This document shows positions 25,099 to 33,364 of a DNA stretch of 64,000 nt, one piece after another. A model generated the notes under the pieces. It ran no database searches. It was given only the letters and a program-made list of their open reading frames with translations, and was not told the origin of the DNA. Numbering within the stretch: position 1 is the first letter of the stretch; every line of letters begins with the position of its first letter. The stretch covers positions 16,024 to 80,023 of the forward strand of contig JABISZ010000051.1 of assembly GCA_018668255.1 (NCBI GenBank). The letters run 5' to 3'. A program made the translations under genes and the position numbers. Origin of the DNA: Pseudomonadota bacterium (GTDB lineage: Bacteria > Pseudomonadota > Gammaproteobacteria > Ga0077536).

Positions 25099-26886
25099 AT
25101 GAGTTTATTGATAAATCCACGGGATATGGATTTTGTCTTATATGAGTTGCTAGATGCTGAGCATCTTACTCAGTCGGATATTTTCGCTGATTTAGACCGT
25201 GATACATTCAACGCTGTCATTGGTACCGCAAAAAAGTTGGCAGAAGATAAGTTTGAGCCTTTTGCGGCGAAGCTGGATGCTAACGAGCCAACGTTTGATG
25301 GGAATGTGGTCTATATTATTCCCGAAGTTAAAAAGGCCTTAGATGCATATGTTGAAGCTGGGTTCATGGGTATTGCCGCCGACGCAGATGATGGTGGTAT
25401 GCAGTTGCCATGGGTTATAGCGCAAGCAGCATGCGCTTATATTGCAGCTGCTGATGTCTCAGCCAACGCATATCCGTTTTTAACACATGCGGGAATAAAT
25501 TTACTCTCCACTTATGGTTCCAAGCCTCAGAAAGACAAGTATCTGAAGCCTTTAATCGAGGGTCGATTTTTTGGCACCATGTGTTTGTCTGAGCCACAGG
25601 CTGGGTCATCTCTTTCTGACATTAAACTGAAAGCGGAGAAGACCAATGAAGAGCACTACTCTATTTCTGGCACTAAAATGTGGATTTCAGCTGGCGAGCA
25701 TGAGTTGTCGGAAAACATAGTTCATTTGGTACTCGCAAAAATCCCAGGTGCGGCTCCGGGAGTCCGAGGCATATCACTTTTTATTGTGCCCAAATATCGT
25801 GTCAATGATGACGGTAAGATCGGGGATAGAAATAATATTGAGCTTGCGGGCCTGAATCATAAAATGGGGTTTCGAGGGACTACCAATACTGTCTTGAATT
25901 TCGGGGAACGTGGAGAATGTCAGGGATTTTTAGTAGGTGAGGAGCATCAGGGGCTTTTTTACATGTTCAACATGATGAATGAAGCTCGAATCGGCGTTGG
26001 AATGACTGCCACAGTATTAGGATACAGTGGCTATCTGCACTCTCTTGACTATGCTCGCAAACGGCCTCAGGGGAGAGCCATAGATCAAAAAAACCCCACC
26101 TCGCCACAGGTTGAAATCATTGAACATGCAGATATTAAAAGGTTGTTACTGGCTCAAAAATCAGCCGTAGAAGCTTCTTTTTTTCTGGTTTTATACTGTT
26201 CTTCTCTTTTAGATCGGTTAAAAATCAGTAAGACTGAGAGCGAGAAAAATGAGCTATCATTGCTGTTGGAAATTTTAACGCCAATTGCGAAATCTTGGCC
26301 ATCTGAGTTCTGTCTTGAAGCTAACAAGCACGCCATTCAAGTTCTGGGTGGCTACGGTTATACGCGAGACTTTCCGCTAGAACGATTTTACCGAGATAAT
26401 CGTTTGAACCCAATACACGAAGGCACTCACGGCATACAAGGACTAGACTTGCTGGGTAGAAAAGTTGTCATGCAAGATGGTGCGGCATTCAAGGCTTTGT
26501 TGTCAGCTTATCGAGGTACAATTGAAAGTGCTAAGAAGAACGACGAATTGAATTTTTACGTTGAGTTGTTTTCGTCTGCAATACAAAAACTTGAGAGTGT
26601 AACCAGGACTTTAGCCTCCCCAGAGTCGGGAAGTATTTTAGACCGAACTGCAAATGCTACGATTTATTTAGATGCTTTTGGTCATATAGTGATAAGTTGG
26701 ATGTGGCTTCGACAAATAGAAGTGGCTGTCAAAAATTTGATGGGATCGGAGTCCGATTTTTACAACGGTAAGATGAAAGCCGCAGAATATTTTTTTAGAT
26801 ACGAGCTCCCTAAAGCTATAGAGAGGTTAGAGTTCCTTGAGAGAATTGACACGACCTGCGTGCAAATGGAAAAAAACTGGTTTTAA
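25099..26886 (+). CDS. Acyl-CoA dehydrogenase (long form, FadE/DmdC type)
   Basis: FAD enzyme of 595 residues, longer than the 380-residue classic form because of a C-terminal extension. Seen: GTMCLSEPQAGSSLSDI (flavin/substrate loop), ISGTKMWISAGEH, LNHKMGFRGTTNTVLNF, MMNEARIGVGM, HAIQVLGGYGYTRDFPLERFYRDNRLNPIHEGTHGIQGLDLLGRK (in parts). The EGTHGIQ segment holds the position of the catalytic base in this subfamily. The group includes methylmercaptopropionyl-CoA dehydrogenase (DmdC) as well as fatty-acid enzymes. It lies 31 bases before an acyl-CoA synthetase, forming an activation-oxidation pair. Confidence 0.93.
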   Translation: MSLLINPRDMDFVLYELLDAEHLTQSDIFADLDRDTFNAVIGTAKKLAEDKFEPFAAKLDANEPTFDGNVVYIIPEVKKALDAYVEAGFMGIAADADDGGMQLPWVIAQAACAYIAAADVSANAYPFLTHAGINLLSTYGSKPQKDKYLKPLIEGRFFGTMCLSEPQAGSSLSDIKLKAEKTNEEHYSISGTKMWISAGEHELSENIVHLVLAKIPGAAPGVRGISLFIVPKYRVNDDGKIGDRNNIELAGLNHKMGFRGTTNTVLNFGERGECQGFLVGEEHQGLFYMFNMMNEARIGVGMTATVLGYSGYLHSLDYARKRPQGRAIDQKNPTSPQVEIIEHADIKRLLLAQKSAVEASFFLVLYCSSLLDRLKISKTESEKNELSLLLEILTPIAKSWPSEFCLEANKHAIQVLGGYGYTRDFPLERFYRDNRLNPIHEGTHGIQGLDLLGRKVVMQDGAAFKALLSAYRGTIESAKKNDELNFYVELFSSAIQKLESVTRTLASPESGSILDRTANATIYLDAFGHIVISWMWLRQIEVAVKNLMGSESDFYNGKMKAAEYFFRYELPKAIERLEFLERIDTTCVQMEKNWF

Positions 26887-26920
26887 TTTGTTTAACTTTT
26901 ACTAAATTTGGGGATATGTG

Positions 26921-28549
26921 ATGGGCTATACATCTGAAATCAAGAACTATGGAGAAGCACAGAAAGATCTTCTATGGTCTCCTCCCGAGCGCTATAACTT
27001 TGCGAGAGATGTCATCGATAAATGGGCAGAAGATCCCGAGAAATTGGCCATCAAGTGGGTTGATGACTTTGGTTATCGCCAAGATCTTACTTTCGCTCAG
27101 CTTTCAGCTCGATCTCGACGCCTATGTAATGCTTTTGAAGCAGCGGGGATCAAACGTGGAGACACAGTTGTCTTGGTTCTTGGACGAAATCTAGAGTGGT
27201 GGGAGATTTTAACTGCCTGTATCCGTATGGGCGTTATTTGTTCTCCCGGGACCACACAATTGTCACCTAAAGATCTTTCCTATCGAATGAATGCTGCTGG
27301 GGCGACTTGTTTTATCAGTGATGTAGAAAACTCAGAAAAAATGGAAAAAGTAGCCCATGAGTGTCCGACGATGAGGGCGAGAATCCTTGTTGATGGCGAA
27401 AAGGGTGGGTGGCTATGTTATGAAGAAATAGTCCAGAGACAGAAAGATAGCTTCGAAACGGTTGATACCCTTTTTGAGGAAGATGCTCTCTGTTATTTTA
27501 CTTCAGGTACTACTGGCTACCCTAAGATGACTATCCATAATCACGGTTATGGTTATGCGCATCAGATCACGGGGAAATATTGGCTTGATTTGTCGCCAGA
27601 TGACCTACATTGGAATATTAGTGATACTGGTTGGGCAAAGGCTGCCTATTCGAGCTACTTTGGTCCTTGGAACCAAGGTGCTACACTTTTTGTGCATCAC
27701 TCGACTACTTTTGACCCAATTCAAAGTCTTAAACTTTTGGCTGATAACCCTGTGACGACTATGTGTGGTGCACCGACGATATATAGAATGTTAGTGCAAC
27801 AAGATTTGACCTCGTACTCTTTTCCTAGCTTACGACATTGTGTAGGTGCAGGAGAGCCTTTGAATCCAGAGGTCATTGAAACATGGAAAAAAGCCACTGG
27901 GATAACTGTTCGCGATGGCTACGGGCAAACTGAGACAGTTTTAGTCTGCGGGAACTTTCCATTTTTAGAGCCACGGTTTGGGTCTATGGGGAAGCCTATG
28001 CCAGGTATTGAAATGGGTATTATAGATAATGCCGGAAAACTCTTGCCGGTCGATACCGAAGGCGACATTGCGATTAAAGTCATCAATAAAAGGGCACCTG
28101 GGCTTTTTGTCGACTATCGAGGTGATGCCGACCGATATGATTCCTGTTTTATTGGGGATTGGTACATTACCGGAGACAGAGGTTACGTAGATAGAGATGG
28201 ATACTATTGGTTTGTGAGCAGAGCTGATGACGTCATCCTTTCAGCAGGATACCGTATTGGACCATTCGAAGTTGAGAGTGCGCTTATTGAACATCCTTCT
28301 GTTGCAGAGTCCGCTGTAGTCGCGAGTCCAGACTCGACGCGAGGTGCTGTGGTGAAAGCGTTCGTTGTTCTTGCACCAGGTTTCGAAGGTAGTTCTCAAT
28401 TAGTGAATGAGCTAAAGGAACACGTCAAGAACGTGACAGCTCCTTATAAGTATCCTAGGAAAATAGAATTTGTGGAAAATCTACCGAAAACTGTCAGTGG
28501 AAAAATACGCCGGATAGAACTTCGCGATCGCGAAGCTGCTTCCAGCTAA
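26921..28549 (+). CDS. Acyl-CoA synthetase (medium-chain/ACSM type, AMP-forming)
   Basis: Adenylate-forming ligase of 542 residues. Motifs: YFTSGTTGYPKMTIH (P-loop-like AMP motif), VRDGYGQTET, GDWYITGDRGYVD, SRADDVILSAGYRIGPFEVE and PKTVSGKIRR with the catalytic lysine. The overall form is that of medium-chain acyl-CoA/acetyl-CoA-like synthetases. ATG at 26921 is preferred over the GTG one codon upstream. It probably works with the preceding acyl-CoA dehydrogenase. DmdB-like use of methylmercaptopropionate is one option among several short organic acids. Confidence 0.93.
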   Translation: MGYTSEIKNYGEAQKDLLWSPPERYNFARDVIDKWAEDPEKLAIKWVDDFGYRQDLTFAQLSARSRRLCNAFEAAGIKRGDTVVLVLGRNLEWWEILTACIRMGVICSPGTTQLSPKDLSYRMNAAGATCFISDVENSEKMEKVAHECPTMRARILVDGEKGGWLCYEEIVQRQKDSFETVDTLFEEDALCYFTSGTTGYPKMTIHNHGYGYAHQITGKYWLDLSPDDLHWNISDTGWAKAAYSSYFGPWNQGATLFVHHSTTFDPIQSLKLLADNPVTTMCGAPTIYRMLVQQDLTSYSFPSLRHCVGAGEPLNPEVIETWKKATGITVRDGYGQTETVLVCGNFPFLEPRFGSMGKPMPGIEMGIIDNAGKLLPVDTEGDIAIKVINKRAPGLFVDYRGDADRYDSCFIGDWYITGDRGYVDRDGYYWFVSRADDVILSAGYRIGPFEVESALIEHPSVAESAVVASPDSTRGAVVKAFVVLAPGFEGSSQLVNELKEHVKNVTAPYKYPRKIEFVENLPKTVSGKIRRIELRDREAASS

Positions 28550-28568
28550 AGTGATAAACAGTCGTTTG

Positions 28569-28596
28569 CTTTCCCTGAATTTCCCCCATGGGAAAG
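28569..28596 (+). promoter_or_regulatory. Hairpin that hides the ribosome site of the first MFS gene
   Basis: GGGAAAG at 28590-28596 includes the likely Shine-Dalgarno bases of the TTG-started MFS gene. It can pair either with TTTCCC at 28580-28585 (4-base loop CCAT) or with CTTTCCC at 28569-28575. The two pairings exclude each other. This suggests translation control, inferred only from complementarity. Confidence 0.4.
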
Positions 28597-28604
28597 GGTA
28601 ACAA

Positions 28605-30002
28605 TTGAGTACGCCTTCTGAAGAAGGGAATGCCAAAGTATACAGAGCCACACTAGTTATGGTCATGCTTAATTCTGTCAGCACAGCGATGATGCTGACC
28701 GGTGTAAATGTGGCGTTGCCTAATATTGCGACTGAGCTTTCTATTGATGCGATCGTCTTAACGTGGATCCCGATGAGTTATTTGATGGCAAGTGCCGCTT
28801 GCGTTTTAACCTTCGGCAGACTCGCGGACATGTATGGTCGTAAGCGTATTTATTTGTTGGGAACAGCAGGTGTAATTATTACCTCTGTCTTAGCTGCATT
28901 TTCTGAGAATGCCACCCAATTGATCGGTGGTCGCTTACTACAGGGTGTTTTTGCAGCAATGTTATACGCTACAAATGTCGCAGTGATCTCTTCCGTCGTT
29001 TCACCAAAGCAGAGAGGAGCGGTAATCGGATATACGGTGTCGGCTATCTACCTAGGTTTGGCATTAGGACCAGTTTTGGCAGGTTTCCTTGTAGAGCACG
29101 TGAGTTGGCGCGGCACATTTTTTCTACATGTGCCTTTGGCCTTAATCGTTTTGTATATAGGTCTCAGACACGTCCCTATGGAGTGGCGAGGAGAACATTT
29201 GGGAAAATTTGATAGTTTGGGTGCTGCCAGTTATGGAATATCCGTAGTAAGCCTTATTGTTGGACTGTCGTTATTGCCCAGCAAGGTGGGGGGATTGTTG
29301 ATTTTAATTAGTATTTTAGGGTTAATTTGGTTTTACAGGCATGAGTTGCAGGAGCGTCACCCTGTTTTCGATGTGCGGCTTTTTCACACCAGTCGAGTAT
29401 TTTCAATTGCGTGTTTTGCTTCAATGATCATGTATACAACGACATTTGCAAATGTTGTTTTACTTAGTTTATTTCTTCAGTATTTAAAAGATGTCGGTCC
29501 GGTAATGGTGGGGTGCCTATTGATGTTACAGCCGGTCATTATGACAGTCGTTTCTCCGATTGCGGGACGATTATCAGATCAAATAGATCCGAGAATTTTA
29601 GCTATGACAGGAATGGTAGTAACAGGCTTCAGCCATGGCATTTTATCGACGATAGATAGTACTGCGTCTATGGAATTGATAGGCGTCTGTATGGTTCTAA
29701 ATGGTGTGGGCTTCAGTTTGTTTTCTTCCCCAAATGCAAATTCGATAATGGGCGCAATCGGACGGGAAAACTACGGTCGCGCTGGAAGCGCTATTGCGGT
29801 TATGCGCGTGTTTGGCCAGATGAGTAGTATGGCGCTAGTTACTTTAGTCTTTACGTTAGTTATTGGAGCAAGGAAAATAGAGCCGTTTATCTACGCCGAA
29901 CTGACTGAGGCGATACAGACTTGTTTTACAATTGGTGCCTGTTTATGCCTGTTTTTCGTTCTTGTGATTTCTGTACGATACAAGAGCGCAAACGTTTCCT
30001 AA
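28605..30002 (+). CDS. MFS transporter, DHA2-like drug/metabolite exporter
   Basis: 465 residues with 12-14 hydrophobic segments. The MFS loop 2-3 motif is GRLADMYGRKRIY, and motif C is present as YLGLALGPVLAGFL in span 5. The start is TTG at 28605; N-terminal STPSEEGNAKVYRATLV then enters the first span. The stop TAA is directly followed by the ATG of the next MFS gene, so the two are translated together. Possible export of, or uptake for, the compound handled by the CoA genes upstream. Confidence 0.9.
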   Translation: MSTPSEEGNAKVYRATLVMVMLNSVSTAMMLTGVNVALPNIATELSIDAIVLTWIPMSYLMASAACVLTFGRLADMYGRKRIYLLGTAGVIITSVLAAFSENATQLIGGRLLQGVFAAMLYATNVAVISSVVSPKQRGAVIGYTVSAIYLGLALGPVLAGFLVEHVSWRGTFFLHVPLALIVLYIGLRHVPMEWRGEHLGKFDSLGAASYGISVVSLIVGLSLLPSKVGGLLILISILGLIWFYRHELQERHPVFDVRLFHTSRVFSIACFASMIMYTTTFANVVLLSLFLQYLKDVGPVMVGCLLMLQPVIMTVVSPIAGRLSDQIDPRILAMTGMVVTGFSHGILSTIDSTASMELIGVCMVLNGVGFSLFSSPNANSIMGAIGRENYGRAGSAIAVMRVFGQMSSMALVTLVFTLVIGARKIEPFIYAELTEAIQTCFTIGACLCLFFVLVISVRYKSANVS

Positions 30003-31190
30003 ATGGTTTCTAGGCGCTCAATGCACCGTCGTGCTTTGGCGTCATTGTATGTTCCCGGTCTATTGGTAGGAATGCCGGGCCAGGCTTTATTTTTGCTACT
30101 TCCTTTATATGTCTTAGACATTGGGGGTTCCGTATCAGCCGCGGCGGCTGTCATAGGATTCCGTGGTGCCGGTATGTTAGTGATGGGGGTTCCAGCCGGT
30201 TGGCTTACTACGAAATACGGCTATCGCAAAGTTATCACATGCTCTAGCGTGTTGATTGTTCTTTCTTTTTTATCTTACAGTGTATGTGATTCGCTAAGCT
30301 CGCTTTATATCATCGCATTCGTGCACGGACTTGCGAGCAGTACTTTCTTGTTGGGAAGGATGACATTTATATCCTCTTCTTTTTCCAGTAGTGAGCGAGG
30401 TAGAGTGATCGCAATGATCGCAGGAGTGCTGCGGTTATCTGCCCTTATTGGACCACTCATTGCTAGTTTATGTGCCGCCAGATACGGTTTCGCGATCACT
30501 TTTCAGATCTGTGGGGCTCTGGCTCTCCTAGCAAGTTTTTGTAGCTTCAGTTTCCTAACTGAAAACCTTTCCAAAGGACAGCCACTCAAATTGTCGGCAA
30601 TTCCACGGTTTCTGCGTGAATATAAGCACGTATTTCTAACAGCAGGTTTGGCTGCATTTGGGTTCATGTTTATGCGATCGGCTAGAACTGTTTTGATTCC
30701 TTTAATGGGAGCTTATTTAGCTCTCGATTTAACGATGGTAGGCTTAGTCGTTTCTATTTCAGCAGCCATAGATTTAGTGCTCTTTTATCCTGCAGGTATC
30801 GTCATGGATCGCTGGGGGCGCCGTTTCACAGCTATTCCCAGCTCTATTATATTTGCGTTGTCGCTGGGAGCTATTTCACTGTGTGAAAATTTCTTGGGGT
30901 TGTTGGTTGCTGCTCTCGTAGCAGGTATTGCAAATGGATTGTCGACTGGGATAGTAATGACGCTGGGAGCTGATCACGCGCCAGATGATAAAAGAGCAGA
31001 GTTTCTCGGGTTCTGGCGTTTGATCACCGATTTTGGTAATGTTTCAGGCCCGATGCTAATCAGCGGTATGATCTTTGTCGCTTCGTTGCCTGCTGCCGCT
31101 TTGATGACAGGGTGCGTCGGCGTCACATCCAGTTTTATTATATACCGCCATGTTGACGAGACTTTAAAAAATGAGCAAGAAATTGTTTGA
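30003..31190 (+). CDS. MFS transporter, second of tandem pair
   Basis: 395 residues and about 12 spans, with GVPAGWLTTKYGYRKVI as the loop 2-3 motif, RGRVIAMIAGVLRLSALIGPLIASL in the middle and MDRWGRRFTAIPSS in the 8-9 loop. The ATG touches the stop of the first MFS gene. It overlaps the start of the VOC gene by 20 bases. It is not a duplicate of its neighbour: length and motifs differ, so they are probably separate transporters with separate roles. Confidence 0.9.
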   Translation: MVSRRSMHRRALASLYVPGLLVGMPGQALFLLLPLYVLDIGGSVSAAAAVIGFRGAGMLVMGVPAGWLTTKYGYRKVITCSSVLIVLSFLSYSVCDSLSSLYIIAFVHGLASSTFLLGRMTFISSSFSSSERGRVIAMIAGVLRLSALIGPLIASLCAARYGFAITFQICGALALLASFCSFSFLTENLSKGQPLKLSAIPRFLREYKHVFLTAGLAAFGFMFMRSARTVLIPLMGAYLALDLTMVGLVVSISAAIDLVLFYPAGIVMDRWGRRFTAIPSSIIFALSLGAISLCENFLGLLVAALVAGIANGLSTGIVMTLGADHAPDDKRAEFLGFWRLITDFGNVSGPMLISGMIFVASLPAAALMTGCVGVTSSFIIYRHVDETLKNEQEIV

Positions 31191-31608
31191 AAGAATGTGG
31201 CTCGACCACGTTGTATTAAGGGTGAGAGATGCCAGTATTCTGGTGCGTTTTTATTCTGAGGTTTTTGGTGCTCATATTGAACGACAACTGGATGCTGGAT
31301 TATTTCAGCTACGAATTGGGGAAATTCTAATTGATATTATTCCGTTTGACAGCCCTCTAGGGAAGCTAGGTGGGTCAAAACCTGATGAAGGGAGGAATAT
31401 GGACCATTTTTGCATAAGAGTTGAGCCCTTTGATGAGAGGGAAATCAGGGCGCACTTGAATCGCTTTAATATTCCGGTTGGTCCAATTTCCCAAGTTTAT
31501 GGGGCAGACGGGTTTGGTCCTTCACTCTACCTTACTGACCCTGAAGGGAACCGTATCGAGCTAAAAGGCCCGCCTTCTAGTAATTTACTCAGCGACAGTT
31601 CGAACTAG
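31171..31608 (+). CDS. VOC superfamily protein (glyoxalase/dioxygenase fold)
   Basis: 145 residues with two beta-alpha-beta-beta-beta units. The metal-ligand pattern is clear: histidine in WLDHVVLRV, histidine in NMDHFCIRV, and glutamate in DPEGNRIELKGP. The family includes glyoxalase I, extradiol dioxygenases, fosfomycin-resistance enzymes and methylmalonyl-CoA epimerases. Last gene of the run that starts at the SDR; the 20-base overlap with the MFS gene implies co-expression. Confidence 0.88.
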   Translation: MSKKLFERMWLDHVVLRVRDASILVRFYSEVFGAHIERQLDAGLFQLRIGEILIDIIPFDSPLGKLGGSKPDEGRNMDHFCIRVEPFDEREIRAHLNRFNIPVGPISQVYGADGFGPSLYLTDPEGNRIELKGPPSSNLLSDSSN

Positions 31609-31632
31609 TACGAAGTATCAGTTTGAGCTTTT

Positions 31633-32301
31633 CTAGCTGTCTACAATGTTGATTCTTCCCCATGAGAAAAATAGTTTTTGCGCAGGCGCTGTCTTTCCCT
31701 GTAAACGAAGTTGAAGCGTTTCCATAATCATTTTTTGCACTAACATCATTTCTAAACCTTCTGACTGGTCGAGCTTAACCCATCTAAGATCTTCCAGCTC
31801 CCCGTCCCCCAACAAGCTGCCTATCATTTCGTCATAAGCAATAGAGAAAAAGCGTGCATGAAAACGGATCGGTTGTATTGAAGGCGTGATAGCTCTTCCT
31901 AGATAGTCTAATTTGTATAAATCAGGCGTCATTCCTCGGCTGGCAAACTCGCTCCAAGTTTTGTGGTTGCTGTTACCTAAATTCCCTTTTTCTCCGAAGA
32001 ATAAACCAGCTTCTTCAAAGCTTTCTCTAACAGCGGCCATAGCGATAGCATTTGCCTTTCTTGCAGAGCCGCCCACCCCCATCAGTTTGACTGATGCAGC
32101 TTTGAGCTTTTTTTTTGGCTTGACTCGATAGTCAGCTCTTTCCACTATGCCTCCTGGAAATACGTACACTCCAGGTTTGAAGCGAGCCTTACTACCTCGT
32201 CTACCCATTAGGACTTCATGGCTTTTTCGCTTTTTTCTATAGATGACAAGGCTCGCCGCGTCTCGCGGTCTAGCTGGTATTGTTACGGACTTTATGTTCA
32301 T
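31633..32301 (-). CDS. Nudix hydrolase (NUDT19/CoA-diphosphatase-like)
   Basis: 222 residues. The Nudix helix AAVRESFEEAGLFFG is intact, while GVYVFPGGIVERAD lies about 45 residues before it, leaving an insertion rich in lysine between the GG and the helix. This split box is typical of NUDT19/NUDT7-like enzymes that hydrolyse CoA and acyl-CoA diphosphates. In a region full of acyl-CoA genes such an activity would make sense, but it is inferred. It is convergent with the VOC gene. Confidence 0.87.
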   Translation of the reverse strand: MNIKSVTIPARPRDAASLVIYRKKRKSHEVLMGRRGSKARFKPGVYVFPGGIVERADYRVKPKKKLKAASVKLMGVGGSARKANAIAMAAVRESFEEAGLFFGEKGNLGNSNHKTWSEFASRGMTPDLYKLDYLGRAITPSIQPIRFHARFFSIAYDEMIGSLLGDGELEDLRWVKLDQSEGLEMMLVQKMIMETLQLRLQGKTAPAQKLFFSWGRINIVDS

Positions 32302-32348
32302 AAAATATAATCAGACTCTTTGTATAGAATTCGTTAATTTTTCAATAA

Positions 32349-32582
32349 TTAAAATTTATTTTTGCACAAGATTATGAAGCGATACTCTTCTCCTTCCTGT
32401 GTAAAATTCACCAGTTCGTGCAAGGTTGAATCACAGAAAGCTTTGAAATCTTTTTCTGAGTTAGGATCCGTAGCAATCACCTCGAGAATTTTTCCTGATC
32501 CTAGGAGGTTGAGTGATTTTTTCGTTTTCAGAATGGGTAGCGGACAATTTAGTCCTCTTGCATCAAGTACTTCATCTACCAT
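32349..32582 (-). CDS. tusA: TusA-family sulfurtransferase
   Basis: 77 residues with the active-site motif GLNCPLPILK near the N-terminus (CPxP). TusA proteins relay persulfide sulfur for tRNA thiolation, molybdenum cofactor synthesis or sulfur oxidation. AGAGG lies 10 bases before the ATG. It is on the same strand as the Nudix gene and follows the GST gene. It is one of several sulfur-handling genes in the window, with the persulfide dioxygenase fusion. Confidence 0.92.
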   Translation of the reverse strand: MVDEVLDARGLNCPLPILKTKKSLNLLGSGKILEVIATDPNSEKDFKAFCDSTLHELVNFTQEGEEYRFIILCKNKF

Positions 32583-32653
32583 AATTTTCGGTACCTCTTA
32601 ATATGTAAATGAGTTCGTTCCCAATATCTTCTCAAGCAAATTCTTACAAAGGC

Positions 32654-33307
32654 TCATACTCCTTGGCGACCGGTGGATGCTCCATCAGGGTGGAGACTTG
32701 CATACGCACTATCTCTAGTATACATTCGAGAAAACCAAGCATTAATGTTTATCAGAGAGTTGTCAATTTGCTGTCCCACTCCCTCTCCAAAGTCTAAGGC
32801 GCAAAACAAAACAATATCTGTCAAAGTAAACTTATCTCCACACACATAGATTTTTCGATGCATGAGACGGTCTAGCCACACAAGTTTTTCTTGTACTATT
32901 GAAGTAAGGCCTTGAGCAGCTTCTGGTATGCAATGTAGTCGGTCTCGAAAAAGCTCTAGTCCTACAGAATACCTGAAACTGTCATAGAGATTTTCGGTAA
33001 TGTTCTGCTCTACTCGTCTTAACCACATACGATTTACGGCTCTTTCAATAGCTGTAGTCCCTATTAGCGAGACGTCAGGATAGATTTCTTCTAAGTACTC
33101 GCAAATCGCGACTGTCTCACTGATACATTTGCCATTATCTAGCATGAGACTTGGTAATTGGCCAGCAGGGTTTAGCTCTAGATAGCTATTCTCTCTATTC
33201 TGGCCGCCCAGAATATCGATCTCTTCAAAGGGAATCGAAATTCCTTTTTCGAATAAAAACATTCTTACGATTCGAGGGTTTGGGCCAGGAGAGTTAAGGA
33301 AATTCAT
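32654..33307 (-). CDS. Glutathione S-transferase family protein
   Basis: 217 residues with an N-terminal thioredoxin-like domain (SPGPNPRIVRMFLFEKGI, NPAGQLPSLMLDNG, ISETVAICEYLEEI) and an all-helical C-terminal domain with KFTLTDIVLFCALDFG. The cis-proline and the SES-like glutathione-binding residues are present. The catalytic position near residue 5-9 holds serine and asparagine rather than tyrosine or cysteine. Same strand as tusA; probable role in conjugation or reduction of a reactive metabolite. Confidence 0.9.
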   Translation of the reverse strand: MNFLNSPGPNPRIVRMFLFEKGISIPFEEIDILGGQNRENSYLELNPAGQLPSLMLDNGKCISETVAICEYLEEIYPDVSLIGTTAIERAVNRMWLRRVEQNITENLYDSFRYSVGLELFRDRLHCIPEAAQGLTSIVQEKLVWLDRLMHRKIYVCGDKFTLTDIVLFCALDFGEGVGQQIDNSLININAWFSRMYTRDSAYASLHPDGASTGRQGV

Positions 33308-33364
33308 GGTGTTAGCCTTTAAATTAGCAGTAAGCTAATAGAAAATATAAAAGCACTTCGAAAG

